Source: Microbacterium limosum (GTDB lineage: Bacteria > Actinomycetota > Actinomycetes > Actinomycetales > Microbacteriaceae). Taken from it: 64,000 nt of DNA. This document shows positions 30,505 to 41,300 of this stretch, in pieces (position 1 is the first letter of the stretch; every line of letters starts with the position of its first letter). Below the pieces are notes generated by a model. It searched no databases and had not been told where the DNA came from. It saw nothing but the letters and a program-made list of their open reading frames with translations. The stretch covers positions 2,356,001 to 2,420,000 of the forward strand of contig NZ_CP137080.1 of assembly GCF_036324365.1 (NCBI RefSeq). Direction: 5' to 3'. A program made the translations under genes and the position numbers.

Positions 30505-32978
30505 GATGTGCGCGTGCCCCCGTGAGGGTGCCGCGTCCTCCTCCCCTGTCGGCGGCCGTCGCGGGAACGCGCGACCGGTTCCACCGGAGCGACCGCGCGA
30601 GCGAACGACCTCAACGATACGACTGCACGGAGCCTTCGCCACAGAGTGGCTTCGGCGGCGAAGGCGTGACGCTCGGCATCCACGATGTCCCAGAAGCGCG
30701 CCGCCTCGTCAGGCGTGGTCCGCCCATCCGAGAACACCGCGCGATCGGCCCGCTCCGCGAGGGTGGGGGAACCCGCCGTCGCGTAGAGCTCCGCCGTCTC
30801 GGCCCGGGTGCGGCGCCCCGGCGCGGGAAGTCCCGCGTCCACGGCGGAATCGACGAACTCGTCCCAGCCCGCCACGATCGCCGCGCCGGGCGGCGCCCGC
30901 CGTCGTCCCCGTCTCCTCAGGACCTTCGCGAGTGCGACGAGGAGGAACGGCCCGGCGACGAGCAGCACGAGCAGCAGCCCGATCGCAGCGGTCCGCACGA
31001 CGCCCCACAGCAGCGTCAGATCGACCCCCGCATCGTCGGCGTCGGGGTCGCGGACCACGGTGTCGGTCAGCCCCGCGTCGGGGGGTGCGACCTCTTCGGG
31101 CGTCTCCGGCAGCACCACCGTCGGGTTCTCGGGGTCGCGCTGTCTGCTCAGATCGGCGGTCGGCTCGACCCGGTGCTGCGGCGTGACATCGACCGGGATC
31201 CACGTCGCATCGGACGCTTGCACCTCGACCCACGCCCTCAGGTCAGACCCGCGGCAGACGCCGCCTTCGCAGAAGGGCGTCCCGTCGCCGGGATCGCTCA
31301 GGTGCGTCCCCACGACGATCCGGGCGGGGAACCCCAGTTCTCCGGCCATGAGCGCCACGGCGACCGCGAACTGCTCGTCGTCGCCGACGGCGGCCACGAG
31401 GGACTCCCCAGGCCGCGAGGCGGCGCCCTCCCTCTGCAGCAGGGCCCGGAAGAGCGCGTCGATCCTGCTCAGGGAGTGGCCCGCCGCGCTGGGGAGGAAC
31501 GAGGCTCCGCCCAGCTCGGAGAGCCACGCGGGGGGCACCGCGGCGTCGATCGCGACGGAGTGGCTGAGGTAGCCGCGCTCGCGCAACAGATCGACGAGGG
31601 CGACCAGAGCGGCCCCGCCCTCCCCCTCGACGTGCTGCTGCATCCACCTGATCAGGGATTCCGGCGCCGCCACCGAGGGCGCCAGGCCCGGGGAGACCGC
31701 GTGCGCGAGCGGGGGCGTCGCGGGAACGATGGAGTCGATCCGGTAGGCGTCTCCCGGCTCGAGCGAGCCGCCCGCCACCTGCACGGCGGATGAGGCGCCG
31801 GGGCTGTAGTAGAAGCCGTCGCCGAGCGCCGTGGCGCGCGGGCCGTCGAACGCCACGGCGGAGGTCCGTCCGATCGTCGGCAGCCAGATCCCCTCGAGGC
31901 CGTCGATCCGCACCTGCGCGGCGACGGCCTCCCCGGCGCCGGCGTCCACGCGGTCGGGGACCCGCACGAAGGCCGCGGACGCCTCCGTCCCTGCGCTCGT
32001 GTACTGCACGCCGTCGTAGTGGGAGAGGGTCGCGATGCGCACCCTCTCCGGCTCCCCCCGAAGAGCGGCGACCGTGAACAGCTCCTCGTCGTATGCGGAG
32101 TCCGCGAAGAACGCCCGATACTCCGCGAGCGGGCTGATCGCCCGGGACAGCGCCAGGTCGGGCCCGACGCCGGAGCGGAGGACCGTCCGCTCCGCCCCCG
32201 CGGCGAGCGCGGGCGTGACCGCGGCCGCGACGATCACGGAGCCCACGATCATCACGGCGCCGAGCCCCATTCGCCGGGTGTCGGAGGCCGATCGCGACCG
32301 AGTGAGGCGCACCCCGCTGCCCGCTGCCGCACGACGCAGCGCGCGCGCCCGCTCGTCGTAGTGCTGCCACGCCAGCCACAACAGGCTGGCGATGAGGCCC
32401 GCCGCCCCCACCACCGTCTCGCGCGGCGCGGCCAGGGTGATCGGCCCCCACTCCCACGGCGCGCTCGAGACCGTGCGCCCGAACAGCAGACCGAAGGAGA
32501 CCATCGCCAACCCGATGACGACGGCGAAGGCGGATGCCGGGGCGCGGCGCCAGGCGAAGAGCAGCGCGGCGCAGACGCCCACGAGGAAGACGATCAGGGC
32601 GGGCACGAGCAGGTTGCGGTACTGCCCCGCCGGCAGCTCGACCGTCAGCAGGTCCTTCCAGGCCGTGACCGTCCCCGTCAAGACGTCCCGCAGGCCTAGG
32701 CCCCAGTCCGCCGGAGAGCCCAGGCGGGACGGCACGGCCAGCGGAACGCCGAGCACGAGGACCGCAGTGCCCGTCGCGAGCGTCGTGAGCCACCCGGGCC
32801 ATCGCGCGGCCCATGCGCCGATGGCGATCGCGGCGCCCGTGGCGGATGCCACCCCGACGAGCAGGAGGAACGCGGGGCTGCGGTACACGGGCCATGCGGC
32901 GACCGCCGCGAGTACGGTGAGCACCGCGACGTAGAGCGACCCCGCGACGATCCGCGGGCGTGCGACGGTCCGGTTCAT
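30501..32978 (-). CDS. Transglutaminase-like membrane protein (TgpA/DUF3488 type), degenerate active site
   Basis: An 825-aa protein with a cluster of N-terminal membrane helices (about residues 10-210), an extracytoplasmic transglutaminase-like domain (about 440-610), another helix (about 660-690) and a cytoplasmic C-terminal region. In the transglutaminase core the G-x-C-x-x-F-A motif reads GDDEQFA, so the catalytic Cys is Asp534. The HAWVEV motif reads RAWVEV, so His is Arg581. The Asp (VDVTP, Asp597) remains. It therefore probably binds rather than cross-links peptides or wall material. ATGA overlaps tie it to the DUF58 and FHA genes. Confidence 0.85.
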   Translation of the reverse strand: MNRTVARPRIVAGSLYVAVLTVLAAVAAWPVYRSPAFLLLVGVASATGAAIAIGAWAARWPGWLTTLATGTAVLVLGVPLAVPSRLGSPADWGLGLRDVLTGTVTAWKDLLTVELPAGQYRNLLVPALIVFLVGVCAALLFAWRRAPASAFAVVIGLAMVSFGLLFGRTVSSAPWEWGPITLAAPRETVVGAAGLIASLLWLAWQHYDERARALRRAAAGSGVRLTRSRSASDTRRMGLGAVMIVGSVIVAAAVTPALAAGAERTVLRSGVGPDLALSRAISPLAEYRAFFADSAYDEELFTVAALRGEPERVRIATLSHYDGVQYTSAGTEASAAFVRVPDRVDAGAGEAVAAQVRIDGLEGIWLPTIGRTSAVAFDGPRATALGDGFYYSPGASSAVQVAGGSLEPGDAYRIDSIVPATPPLAHAVSPGLAPSVAAPESLIRWMQQHVEGEGGAALVALVDLLRERGYLSHSVAIDAAVPPAWLSELGGASFLPSAAGHSLSRIDALFRALLQREGAASRPGESLVAAVGDDEQFAVAVALMAGELGFPARIVVGTHLSDPGDGTPFCEGGVCRGSDLRAWVEVQASDATWIPVDVTPQHRVEPTADLSRQRDPENPTVVLPETPEEVAPPDAGLTDTVVRDPDADDAGVDLTLLWGVVRTAAIGLLLVLLVAGPFLLVALAKVLRRRGRRRAPPGAAIVAGWDEFVDSAVDAGLPAPGRRTRAETAELYATAGSPTLAERADRAVFSDGRTTPDEAARFWDIVDAERHAFAAEATLWRRLRAVVSLRSFARAVAPVEPVARSRDGRRQGRRTRHPHGGTRTS

Positions 32979-34318
32979 GCCGCACCCCTCAGCATCAGGC
33001 TCGCGAGGTCGTCGAGCACCCCGATGGTGAGGACGCCCATGCCGCCGGGTGTCTGCACGCGCGGATGCGCCCGCTCGTCGCACCGGATCACGAGCACCGC
33101 CGTGTCGGCGGGGAAGGCCAGCGCCGCGCGCCGCAGACGCGACGGGGTCACCTGCGAACCGCACACGATGATCGCGATCGACAGCGTCGTCTTCGTCTCG
33201 GCCGTCAGCCGGCACACGCCTTCTACGGGCATCGTCTCCTCGAGCGTGCGCACGGCGCAGAAGCCGTCGAGGAGCGCGCGGGGGGATGCCGCAGTCAGGT
33301 CCCTCACCGCCTGAAGCCTTCCGCGCACGGCGCGCGGGATCTCGGCACCGATCACGACGTCGAGGTCGCGGCCGTCGCGGATGGCACGCGTGCCCAGCGA
33401 CGCCGCCGCGCTGACGGCGAGCTCGAACTCGTCCGCGTCGGCGAACTCGGCGGCGGCCAGGCCGAGCACGATAGCCATCCGCGAGCGTCGGGACTCCTCG
33501 AACTGGCGGACCATGAGCTGTCCGGTCTTCGCGGTGGACTTCCAGTGGATCTGGCGTCGCGTGTCACCCGGGGCGTACTCGCGGATCGCGTGGAACGACA
33601 TGTCGGCCTCGACCAGGCGCCGCGTCGGATTGCCTTCGAGATCTCGGATGAGCCCCGCGCTCGTCGAGGGCACCGAGACCGTGCGGGGGTGGACGTAGAG
33701 GCGGTGCACGTCGTCCCAGGCGTGCTCCCGCCGGACCAGCCCGATGGGGTCGCTGCGCACCGTGGTCGGCGGGCCGACCGTGATGATCCCGCGGCGCTCG
33801 GCCGGGAGGGTCAACGGCTGCGCGACGACGTGGTCGGCGCGCAGGAGGGGCACCCCCAGCTCGACGAGACCGTCGCCGACCGGAAGGTCCAGGCGTCCCG
33901 GCAGCTGTGTCGACCGGCCGCGGTTCCGGATGCGGATCTCGCCCCCGACGACCCCTCCCGCGACGACGCGTTCGTGATCGAGGAAGACCTCCACGTCGTA
34001 GGCCCGCGCGCCGAAGAGGAACGGAAGCGCGAGGGCCAGCATCACCGCCGAGGCGATCCCGGCCACGATCCATTCCACCCACCCGAGGATCGCGCCGGTC
34101 ACGAGGCCGGCGCTGCCGGCGGCGATCACGAGCCAGCCGGCGGGAGTCACGGATTCCGCCGCGCGCTCGGCCAGCGTCATCCCCCGCTCCCGCGCGGCAC
34201 GCCATACCCGGGCCGCCCCCGCGACGAGCGCGACGGTGCGCCCGCTCCGCGCCGCGGTGGTCAGGCGGGTATGCGACGCCGACGCGGTCCCCGTGCGCCC
34301 CGGCTCGGTGCTGCTCAT
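32975..34318 (-). CDS. DUF58 domain protein (MoxR partner)
   Basis: A 447-aa protein with two membrane helices near residues 50-95, then a long soluble region. It has the DUF58 signature IREYAPGDTRRQIHWKSTAKTGQLMVRQFE and a following vWA-like stretch (RSRMAIVLGLAAAEF). DUF58 proteins are encoded next to MoxR AAA+ ATPases across bacteria and are thought to work with them in assembling or activating other proteins. The start overlaps the moxR stop by four bases. Confidence 0.9.
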   Translation of the reverse strand: MSSTEPGRTGTASASHTRLTTAARSGRTVALVAGAARVWRAARERGMTLAERAAESVTPAGWLVIAAGSAGLVTGAILGWVEWIVAGIASAVMLALALPFLFGARAYDVEVFLDHERVVAGGVVGGEIRIRNRGRSTQLPGRLDLPVGDGLVELGVPLLRADHVVAQPLTLPAERRGIITVGPPTTVRSDPIGLVRREHAWDDVHRLYVHPRTVSVPSTSAGLIRDLEGNPTRRLVEADMSFHAIREYAPGDTRRQIHWKSTAKTGQLMVRQFEESRRSRMAIVLGLAAAEFADADEFELAVSAAASLGTRAIRDGRDLDVVIGAEIPRAVRGRLQAVRDLTAASPRALLDGFCAVRTLEETMPVEGVCRLTAETKTTLSIAIIVCGSQVTPSRLRRAALAFPADTAVLVIRCDERAHPRVQTPGGMGVLTIGVLDDLASLMLRGAA

Positions 34319-35280
34319 ATCGGTTCCCGCTGCGTGGGGGGCGGCACGTCGAGCAGTACCTGCCCGACGATCGCCTCGGGGGTTACCCCGTCGAACTCGG
34401 CCTCGGGATGGAGGATGAGTCGGTGGGAGAGCACCGCGACCGCGAGCGCCTTGACGTCGTCGGGGGTCGCGTACGTGCGTCCGCGCGAGGCCGCACGGGC
34501 CTTCGAGGCATGGGTGAGGGCCAATGCACCGCGGATGCTCACCCCGAGCCGCACCTGGTCCGCGTTGCGCGTGGCGTCCACGAGCCGCGCGACGTAGTCG
34601 AGGACGAGCGCGCTGACGTAGACCTCCCGCGCGAGATCCTGCATGCCCACGAGCGCCTGGGGCGCGATGACGGGTGAGAGCTCGGCGGTCGGCACGGCCG
34701 CTCCGTCGAGGATCCGGACCGTCGCGGCGTGGTCGGGATAGCCGAGGGACGTGCGGAGGAGGAAGCGGTCGAGCTGCGCCTCGGGGAGGCGGTAGGTGCC
34801 CGCCTGCTCCACCGGGTTCTGGGTCGCGATCACAAGGAACGGCACGCCCACGGGCCGGCTGACCCCGTCGACGGTCACCCTCCCCTCCTCCATGACCTCG
34901 AGCAGGGCGGACTGCGTCTTCGGGCTGGCCCGGTTGATCTCGTCGGCGAGGACGATGTTCGCGAAGACGGGGCCCGCGTGGAACTCGAACGATCCGTTCT
35001 TCTGGTCGTAGACGGTGATGCCCGTGATGTCGCCCGGGAGGAGGTCCGGCGTGAACTGGATGCGCGTGTTCGTGCCCTGCACCGTCTGCGCCAGCGCCCG
35101 CGCCAGCGAGGTCTTCCCCGTTCCCGGAACGTCTTCGAGCAGCACATGACCGTCGCTGAGCATCGCGGTCAGGACGAGCTCGATCACGTGGCGCTTGCCG
35201 AGCACCGCACGCTCGACGTTGTCGGTGAGCTGGTCGAAGGTCTGGGCGAACCAGGTCGCCTGCTCCTGTGCGAGGGTCAT
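34315..35280 (-). CDS. MoxR-family AAA+ ATPase
   Basis: A 321-aa AAA+ ATPase of the MoxR type, a chaperone-like family often acting on vWA-domain clients. Walker A is GTGKT at 53-57. The Walker B region is VLADEINRASPKTQSALLEVMEE, with the MoxR insert and sensor 1 in VIATQNPVEQAGTYRLPEAQ. It is 64 bp downstream of the giant surface protein and overlaps the DUF58 gene by four bases. It probably remodels a protein made by this cluster. Confidence 0.95.
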   Translation of the reverse strand: MTLAQEQATWFAQTFDQLTDNVERAVLGKRHVIELVLTAMLSDGHVLLEDVPGTGKTSLARALAQTVQGTNTRIQFTPDLLPGDITGITVYDQKNGSFEFHAGPVFANIVLADEINRASPKTQSALLEVMEEGRVTVDGVSRPVGVPFLVIATQNPVEQAGTYRLPEAQLDRFLLRTSLGYPDHAATVRILDGAAVPTAELSPVIAPQALVGMQDLAREVYVSALVLDYVARLVDATRNADQVRLGVSIRGALALTHASKARAASRGRTYATPDDVKALAVAVLSHRLILHPEAEFDGVTPEAIVGQVLLDVPPPTQREPI

Positions 35281-35344
35281 CGTGGAGTGTCCTTCGGGTC
35301 GTCGGATCGAAGTCGTGCGGGCCGGAGCGGCTGCGGCGAGGTCA

Positions 35345-38300
35345 TCACGGGGCCTCCCCGTCGGCCGGCGGCACGGGGTCCGGCGGGGGCAGATTCGGCG
35401 AGCAGGCCGATCCGAACGCACCCGTGGCCGGCTGCAGCCCCCATCCCTGAGCGGCCCAGTCTGCCGTGACCCGGATGCCCTCGACGGAGACGGCCCCCAC
35501 GGGCACGATTCCCGTGCCCGCATCGAACGGGAGGACGGCGCCGGAGGCGTCCCGGAACACCGCCCCGCCGCGGTCGAAGACGATCGACGCGCGGCCGCCT
35601 GCGGGATCGTTGGACGAATCACCCCGGAGGGCGAGGGGCTGTCCGCCCTCGCACACGTCCACGCGCCATCGGGCCCAGACCTGGTAGGGGGCGCTCCCCT
35701 CGCGGGGCAGCGCGAGCGCCCAGTCGGTCGCGGTGCCCCACTGCCGGTGCACGTAGCGCACGCGGATGCCGGGGTTGCGGTCGAAGACGCTCGAGGGCGG
35801 CCCGCCCTGGATCTCGACGGAGTTGTTGCGCGGGGGCTGCTCGGCGGATGCCGGCGCGTCGCGGATGATCCACGACGCGCCCTCCTGCGACACCTCGGGG
35901 GCGGGCGAGACGACGTACGTCCATCCCTCGGGCGGCCGCCCGCTCTGCAGCGCGCGCACCGTCGCGGAGGCGTTCGCCTCTCCGAACACGCGTTCACCCA
36001 CCCGGGACTGCACGCACACCGTGTAGCCGTACTCCTGGCCGTCGGCCACGGGCCCGAACTCGGCCACGGACCCCTGCGCCTGCGGCACGCATCGCTGGCC
36101 GGCGGCGACGATCCCGTAGACCAGGCGCGACCCGTCGCCCCCGCTGCCGGCGGATGCCTCGGCGCGGATCCGCGAAGTCCCGTCCCCGAGGGAGGTCGCC
36201 GCGAGAGTCAGCGCGACATCCCTCGGGGCGCCGACGCCGTTGCCGAAGATCGTCAGGGACGGCCCCGTGGTCTCCCCCGGCAGACCCGGGGGCACCGCGT
36301 ACCGGGAGTGCGGTGTCACGACGATCGGGGAGGCGGTGTTGGAGCCCACGCGGTAGGAGGCGACATCGATGGTCTCCCGGCCGCGCGGGACGTCGACCCG
36401 CAGCGTCTCGCCGGACTCGCTGGCGATCTCCAGCCAGCCCGTGTCGGCGGAGTCGACCCCCTCGATTCCGAGCGCGACGACGCCGCCCTCGCCCCCGGTC
36501 ACGACCGGCTGCGCCGTGACGCGCCCGGGAGGCCCGGGCGGATCGTACGCCCAGGCCACCGTGCGTACGACACCGCGAGACTCGCCGACCGCGTTGGTCG
36601 AGGTCACCTCGTATCCGCGCTCCTCACCGTTGGGAGCGGGGATCGGACCGCATACACCGAGCGGATCGCACGTCGCCACGACGGATCCGCCCGTGCGCAC
36701 CGTGAACCCGGTCAGCGCGGGGTAGGCGGAGCGGGCCTCCCCCGGGTCGACCCGGAGGGTGAGGGTGCCGTCGCCGTAGCCGGTCTGCACGACCCCGCCG
36801 GGCGCACGGGGGAACCCCTGCAGATCCAGCAGCAGCGAGCCGTCCCGCTCGCCCGCCGTGACGCGACCCTGCGCGTCGCGCAGGGAGAAGACGGCCGGGC
36901 AGGTCGCGCCGGCCGCATCCGCCGTCCAGCGCGCGATGACGGCGCGCGGCGAGGCGACCTCGAAGGTGACGCCGGTGCACGCGCCCGCGGCACGGACCCC
37001 GACCAGCTCCATCGGGGTGCGCGGCAGCGGGTTCACCTCGCCGGCGGCCGCGACGACGTCGATCGTGCAGGACGTTCCCGCCGCCTGCGAGCACACCTGC
37101 GCGACGGCGCCGGCGCGCGGCAGCAGACTCGGCGCGGGCCCCACCCGCAGCAGCAGCCGGGCGGGGGCCACGCCCGCGTGGCTCGTGATCGAGATCTCGA
37201 CGGCCTCCTGGACACCGGGAACCGCGTCGTCGCGGCCCGTCACGGTCAGGACGCCCCCCTCGTCCAGGACCTCGAAGGCGGCGCCCGCATAGGCGACGCC
37301 GTACGCGACGCCGTCCCAGTCCTCGGTACCCTGCCAGGTGGTCAGCGAACGCAGGTCGAACGTCGTGCTCTCGCCCGGTGCGAGCGTCAGCGAGCCCGTG
37401 CGCAGCGCCGGCTGCGGCGCCGCCGCGCGGATCGTCACGGGCAGGGAGAGATAGGTCCACTCCTGCGCCCCGCCGACCCGCACCGGCACCTCGCACGCGT
37501 CCATCCACGGCGCGCCGTACCCGGCGTCGTAGCGCAGCCGCGTCCCCGACTCGAGTGCGCACGCGCTGCCCGGCCGGGCTCCGGACGCGCTCACCGCCTC
37601 CGAGACCTCCAGCCCGGCACCGCGCGGCACCGCGATCACCCTCGTGAGGTCGACCGCGCCCGACTCCCCCTCCATGACCTCCCATGCCGGGGCGGAGCTG
37701 CGCACGGCCGGAACGAGGTCGGCTTCGCCGGGGATGCGCAGGAATCCGAAGGTCGAGACGGGCCCGTCTGCGGCGTCGCCCGACAGCTCGAAGGCGACGA
37801 CGCGGCTCTCTTCGGGGAGAGCTCCCGCGAGGCGGTTCCCGGTGACCCGCACCCCTTCGGGGTCGCCCCACAGACTCAGGGAGAGATCGGCGACGTCGCC
37901 GCCGATCCAGGAGGCCTTGCCGGAGACGACGTCGACCCCGCTCGGGAAGTCGTCACGGCTCTCGACGGTCAGGGTGGTGTCGGCGACGGTGGGGTAGTTC
38001 GGCACCGCCTCCCGAACGACCCGCACCACGATGCGCCCGCGCGCCGTGTTCCCGGAGTCGCTCTCGACGTCGTAGAGGAAGGACAGCGTTCCCCGGGCGT
38101 CTCCCGCCGCCACGAGCACCGACGTGTCGTCGAGCTCGCGGATCAGCTCCCGCTGCCGCGCGTACTCCGGATTCGCGCTTCCGTCGTCGAGGGTCGCCGA
38201 CACGTCCGGCTGGATCCCGGTGAGGCGGAGGGTGCCGCGCGAGGGATCGACGTCGTTGTCGAGAGGGCTGATCCGCACCGTGTTGCCCTCGCCCGCCTGC

Positions 38301-41300
38301 ACGTGCACATAGTCGGTGAACGTGACGGGTGCGGGGTCGGTCTGCGCATCGAGCACACCGATGCGCACCGTACCCGTGCCGGTGGATCCGAGGCCGTCGA
38401 CGACGCGGTAGCGGAAGGACACCTGGCCGCGATGGCCGGGGACCGAGGAGTAGACGATCGATGTGCCATCCGGCGACACCGTCGCAGACCCGGATGCCGG
38501 CTGCGAGACGACCTGATCGAGGAGCACGGCATCGCCGTCCGGATCGACGCCGAACCCGTCGAAGGCGATCGTCGTCGTCTGCCCGGACACGACGCGTCCC
38601 TCCAGCGTCGCGGGGACGGGGGCGCGGTTGGCGTCCTCCGGCATCACACGGACGCGCACGCTCGCCGTGTCGGCCAGCGCCGGCGACGCGGCCGAGTACA
38701 CCCCGTACTCGACCGTGTACTCTCCCGGGTCCGGGGGCGCGAGGTATCGCAGGGTCGAGCCCGAACCGAACGCGAGCGCGTCGGGGGTGCTCGAGACCAC
38801 CTGCGCGGGGTTCAGGTTCACGGCCGATCCGGAGGGCGCGACATCGTTGTCGAGCACGGGGATGTCGACCTGCGCACCCGCGCGCACGACCACCGTGTCA
38901 TCGACCGCGATCGGGGCGAGCTCCGGCGCCGGCGGAAGGAGGTACACGGTCGCCTCGCCCGCCACCTGGGCCCCGTCATCCGCCGTGCCGTCGCCGACGG
39001 TGTACGAGACCGTGCCCAGCAGGCCCGCCTCGCCCGATGCCGTGGCACCCGAGACGCGAAGGAAGTTCTGCCCCACCGCGTCGACGCTCAGGCTCGAGCC
39101 CGGCGCCGCGCGGGCGCGTACGTCACTGAGCAGCAGCACGCGGCGGGTGGGGTTGGACACGGCGGCGAAGACGTCGACGGTCGCGTCCTCGCGGGGATGC
39201 ACGAACGCGACGACGGGAGCGGTCGTCAGCTGCGCCGGGGCGTCCTCGGCGACGAGGGTGATGCGCACCGTCGCGGTGGCCTCCCGCGCACCGTCGCTCA
39301 CCGTGTAGGCGAGTCGGTAGGTGCCCGGCCCAGCGGCGGAGAAGTCGAAGACGGTGCCGCCCGGCGAGACCACGGCGGTCGCCGCCGCGTCATCGAGCAC
39401 GCGCACGGCCGTCAGCTCGACCCGGCCCGCGGTTCCGACGACGTGGGGGCCGACGTCCACGGTCACCGCGTTCGCGCCGCTGTCGACGAGCGCGAACGAG
39501 TCGGCGGCGAGACCCGGCTGCTCCGACACGCGGATGCTCAGCGGCCGGCTGCTCACGGCGCCGAGCGCATCCGCCACCGTCACGACGAGATCGACCGTCC
39601 CCGCCGCGCCCGTGCCGTCGTCGGCGTGCTGGTACACGACCTCGCCCGCCGGGGTCGACGCGACGACCCCGACGCCCGAGGGGTTGGTCACGGAGAGCAG
39701 GAGGAGGGGATCGCCCTCGGGGTCGACCCATCCCGTCAGGACCGGGACGGACACGGTGCCGCCGGCGGCCACCTCGGGTGCGGGCCACTCGTGCAGGCAC
39801 TCGGGGACGCCGCACCACTGCGGCGCGGAGTTGGCCCCCGCCGGGACGATCGTGAGCGTCACCGTCGCGGGCTCCGAGAACATGCCCTCGGATGCCGTGC
39901 CGTCGGTGACCCGGTAGGTGAGCGTCGCCGTGCCGCTCGCCCCGGGCGCGGCACGCACGGCCAGTCGCTGACCGTTGTCGGTGATCGTCACCTCCCCGAA
40001 CCCGGGGTCCAGGCCCGTGACCGACGCGGGATCGATGCTCAGCACGTCCTCGTTGGGATCGTGGTCGTTCAGCAGAACCGGCACGACGGAGAGCGCCCCT
40101 TGCCGCAGACCGAACGCGTCGGCCTCGGCGACGGGGGGCCGGGGGTCCAGCACGACGGCGGCCTGTTCGAGGCTGTCGTCCGCGGTCGGGTCCTGCCGAT
40201 CGTCGAGAGTCCAGTCCTGGCTGGTCGGCACGAGCCGGCCGCCGGGAACCTCCCACACCCAGCCCGAGCGCGTCTCGTTGAGGGCGGCGGTGCCCCCCGA
40301 GACGAGGAAGACGGGACGACGCTGATCGCCGAGGTCGCGCCCCGCGAAGTCGAGGGCGTTCTCTCCGGCCGCCGACGACCACAGCGTGCCGCCGCCCGTC
40401 TCCGGCAGCCACGCGGCGTAGGTCACGCCGGCCACGGTGACGGGCCGGGCGGGCGTGCCCCGCACCTCGTCCACCCCGCCGGCGACGATCTCCGGCTGCG
40501 CCGCGCCCACCTCCCACCGAAGCAGCCTGCTCTGGTCGGCGATGTAGACCGCGTCGTCGACGGACGACGGAACGCTCACGACCGCGGTGGCGTCCACATC
40601 GGTCGTGGCGCCCGCATCCGCGCCCCGCTGCCACGCGCCGCCGCTGGAGCGGTCGAGCAGGAACCACGCACCGGATGCCGCGGTGAGCGCCGGGTCCTCC
40701 GCGTCCGCATCGAGCGGATCCCGCCCTCGGGCCTGCCCCGCCGCGATGTCGTACCGCAGCACTTCCCCCCGCTCCGCCGAGTACGCGTAGAGCATCCCCC
40801 CGTCGTCCACGGCGATGGCGGCTGCCGTGTAGTCGGGGGCGTCTGCGCCGTCGGGGGCGACCTGGGCGGGCGAGGGATCGCCGAGGGCGCCGGTCCACAC
40901 CGCGCCGGTATCGGTGCGGTACGCGACGAAATCGCCGGCCACCGCGACATCCGTCGTTCCCGCCGGCGTGGCCGGAGATTCCCGCAGGACGTCGTCGACG
41001 ACATCGGCGGGCTGCGCTTCGTCGAGCCGGGTCACCCGGCCGAAGCTCTCGGAGAACAGGAAGGCACCGGCGGGCGATTGCGCGAGCGCGCTCGGATTGC
41101 CCACGTTGCGCACGGTGTCAAGCTCACCCACCGCCGTGTTGACGCGGGCGTAGCGGCGCCCGTCGCCGGTCTGCAGCGCCCACAGCGACGTCTCCGCCGG
41201 CGGGACCTCGCGGGCATCCAGACCCGGCCAGACCACCGACACCCCCACGACCACCCCGAGCACGGCGATCACCGACAGCCCGGTGATCAGCGCCCGCCGC

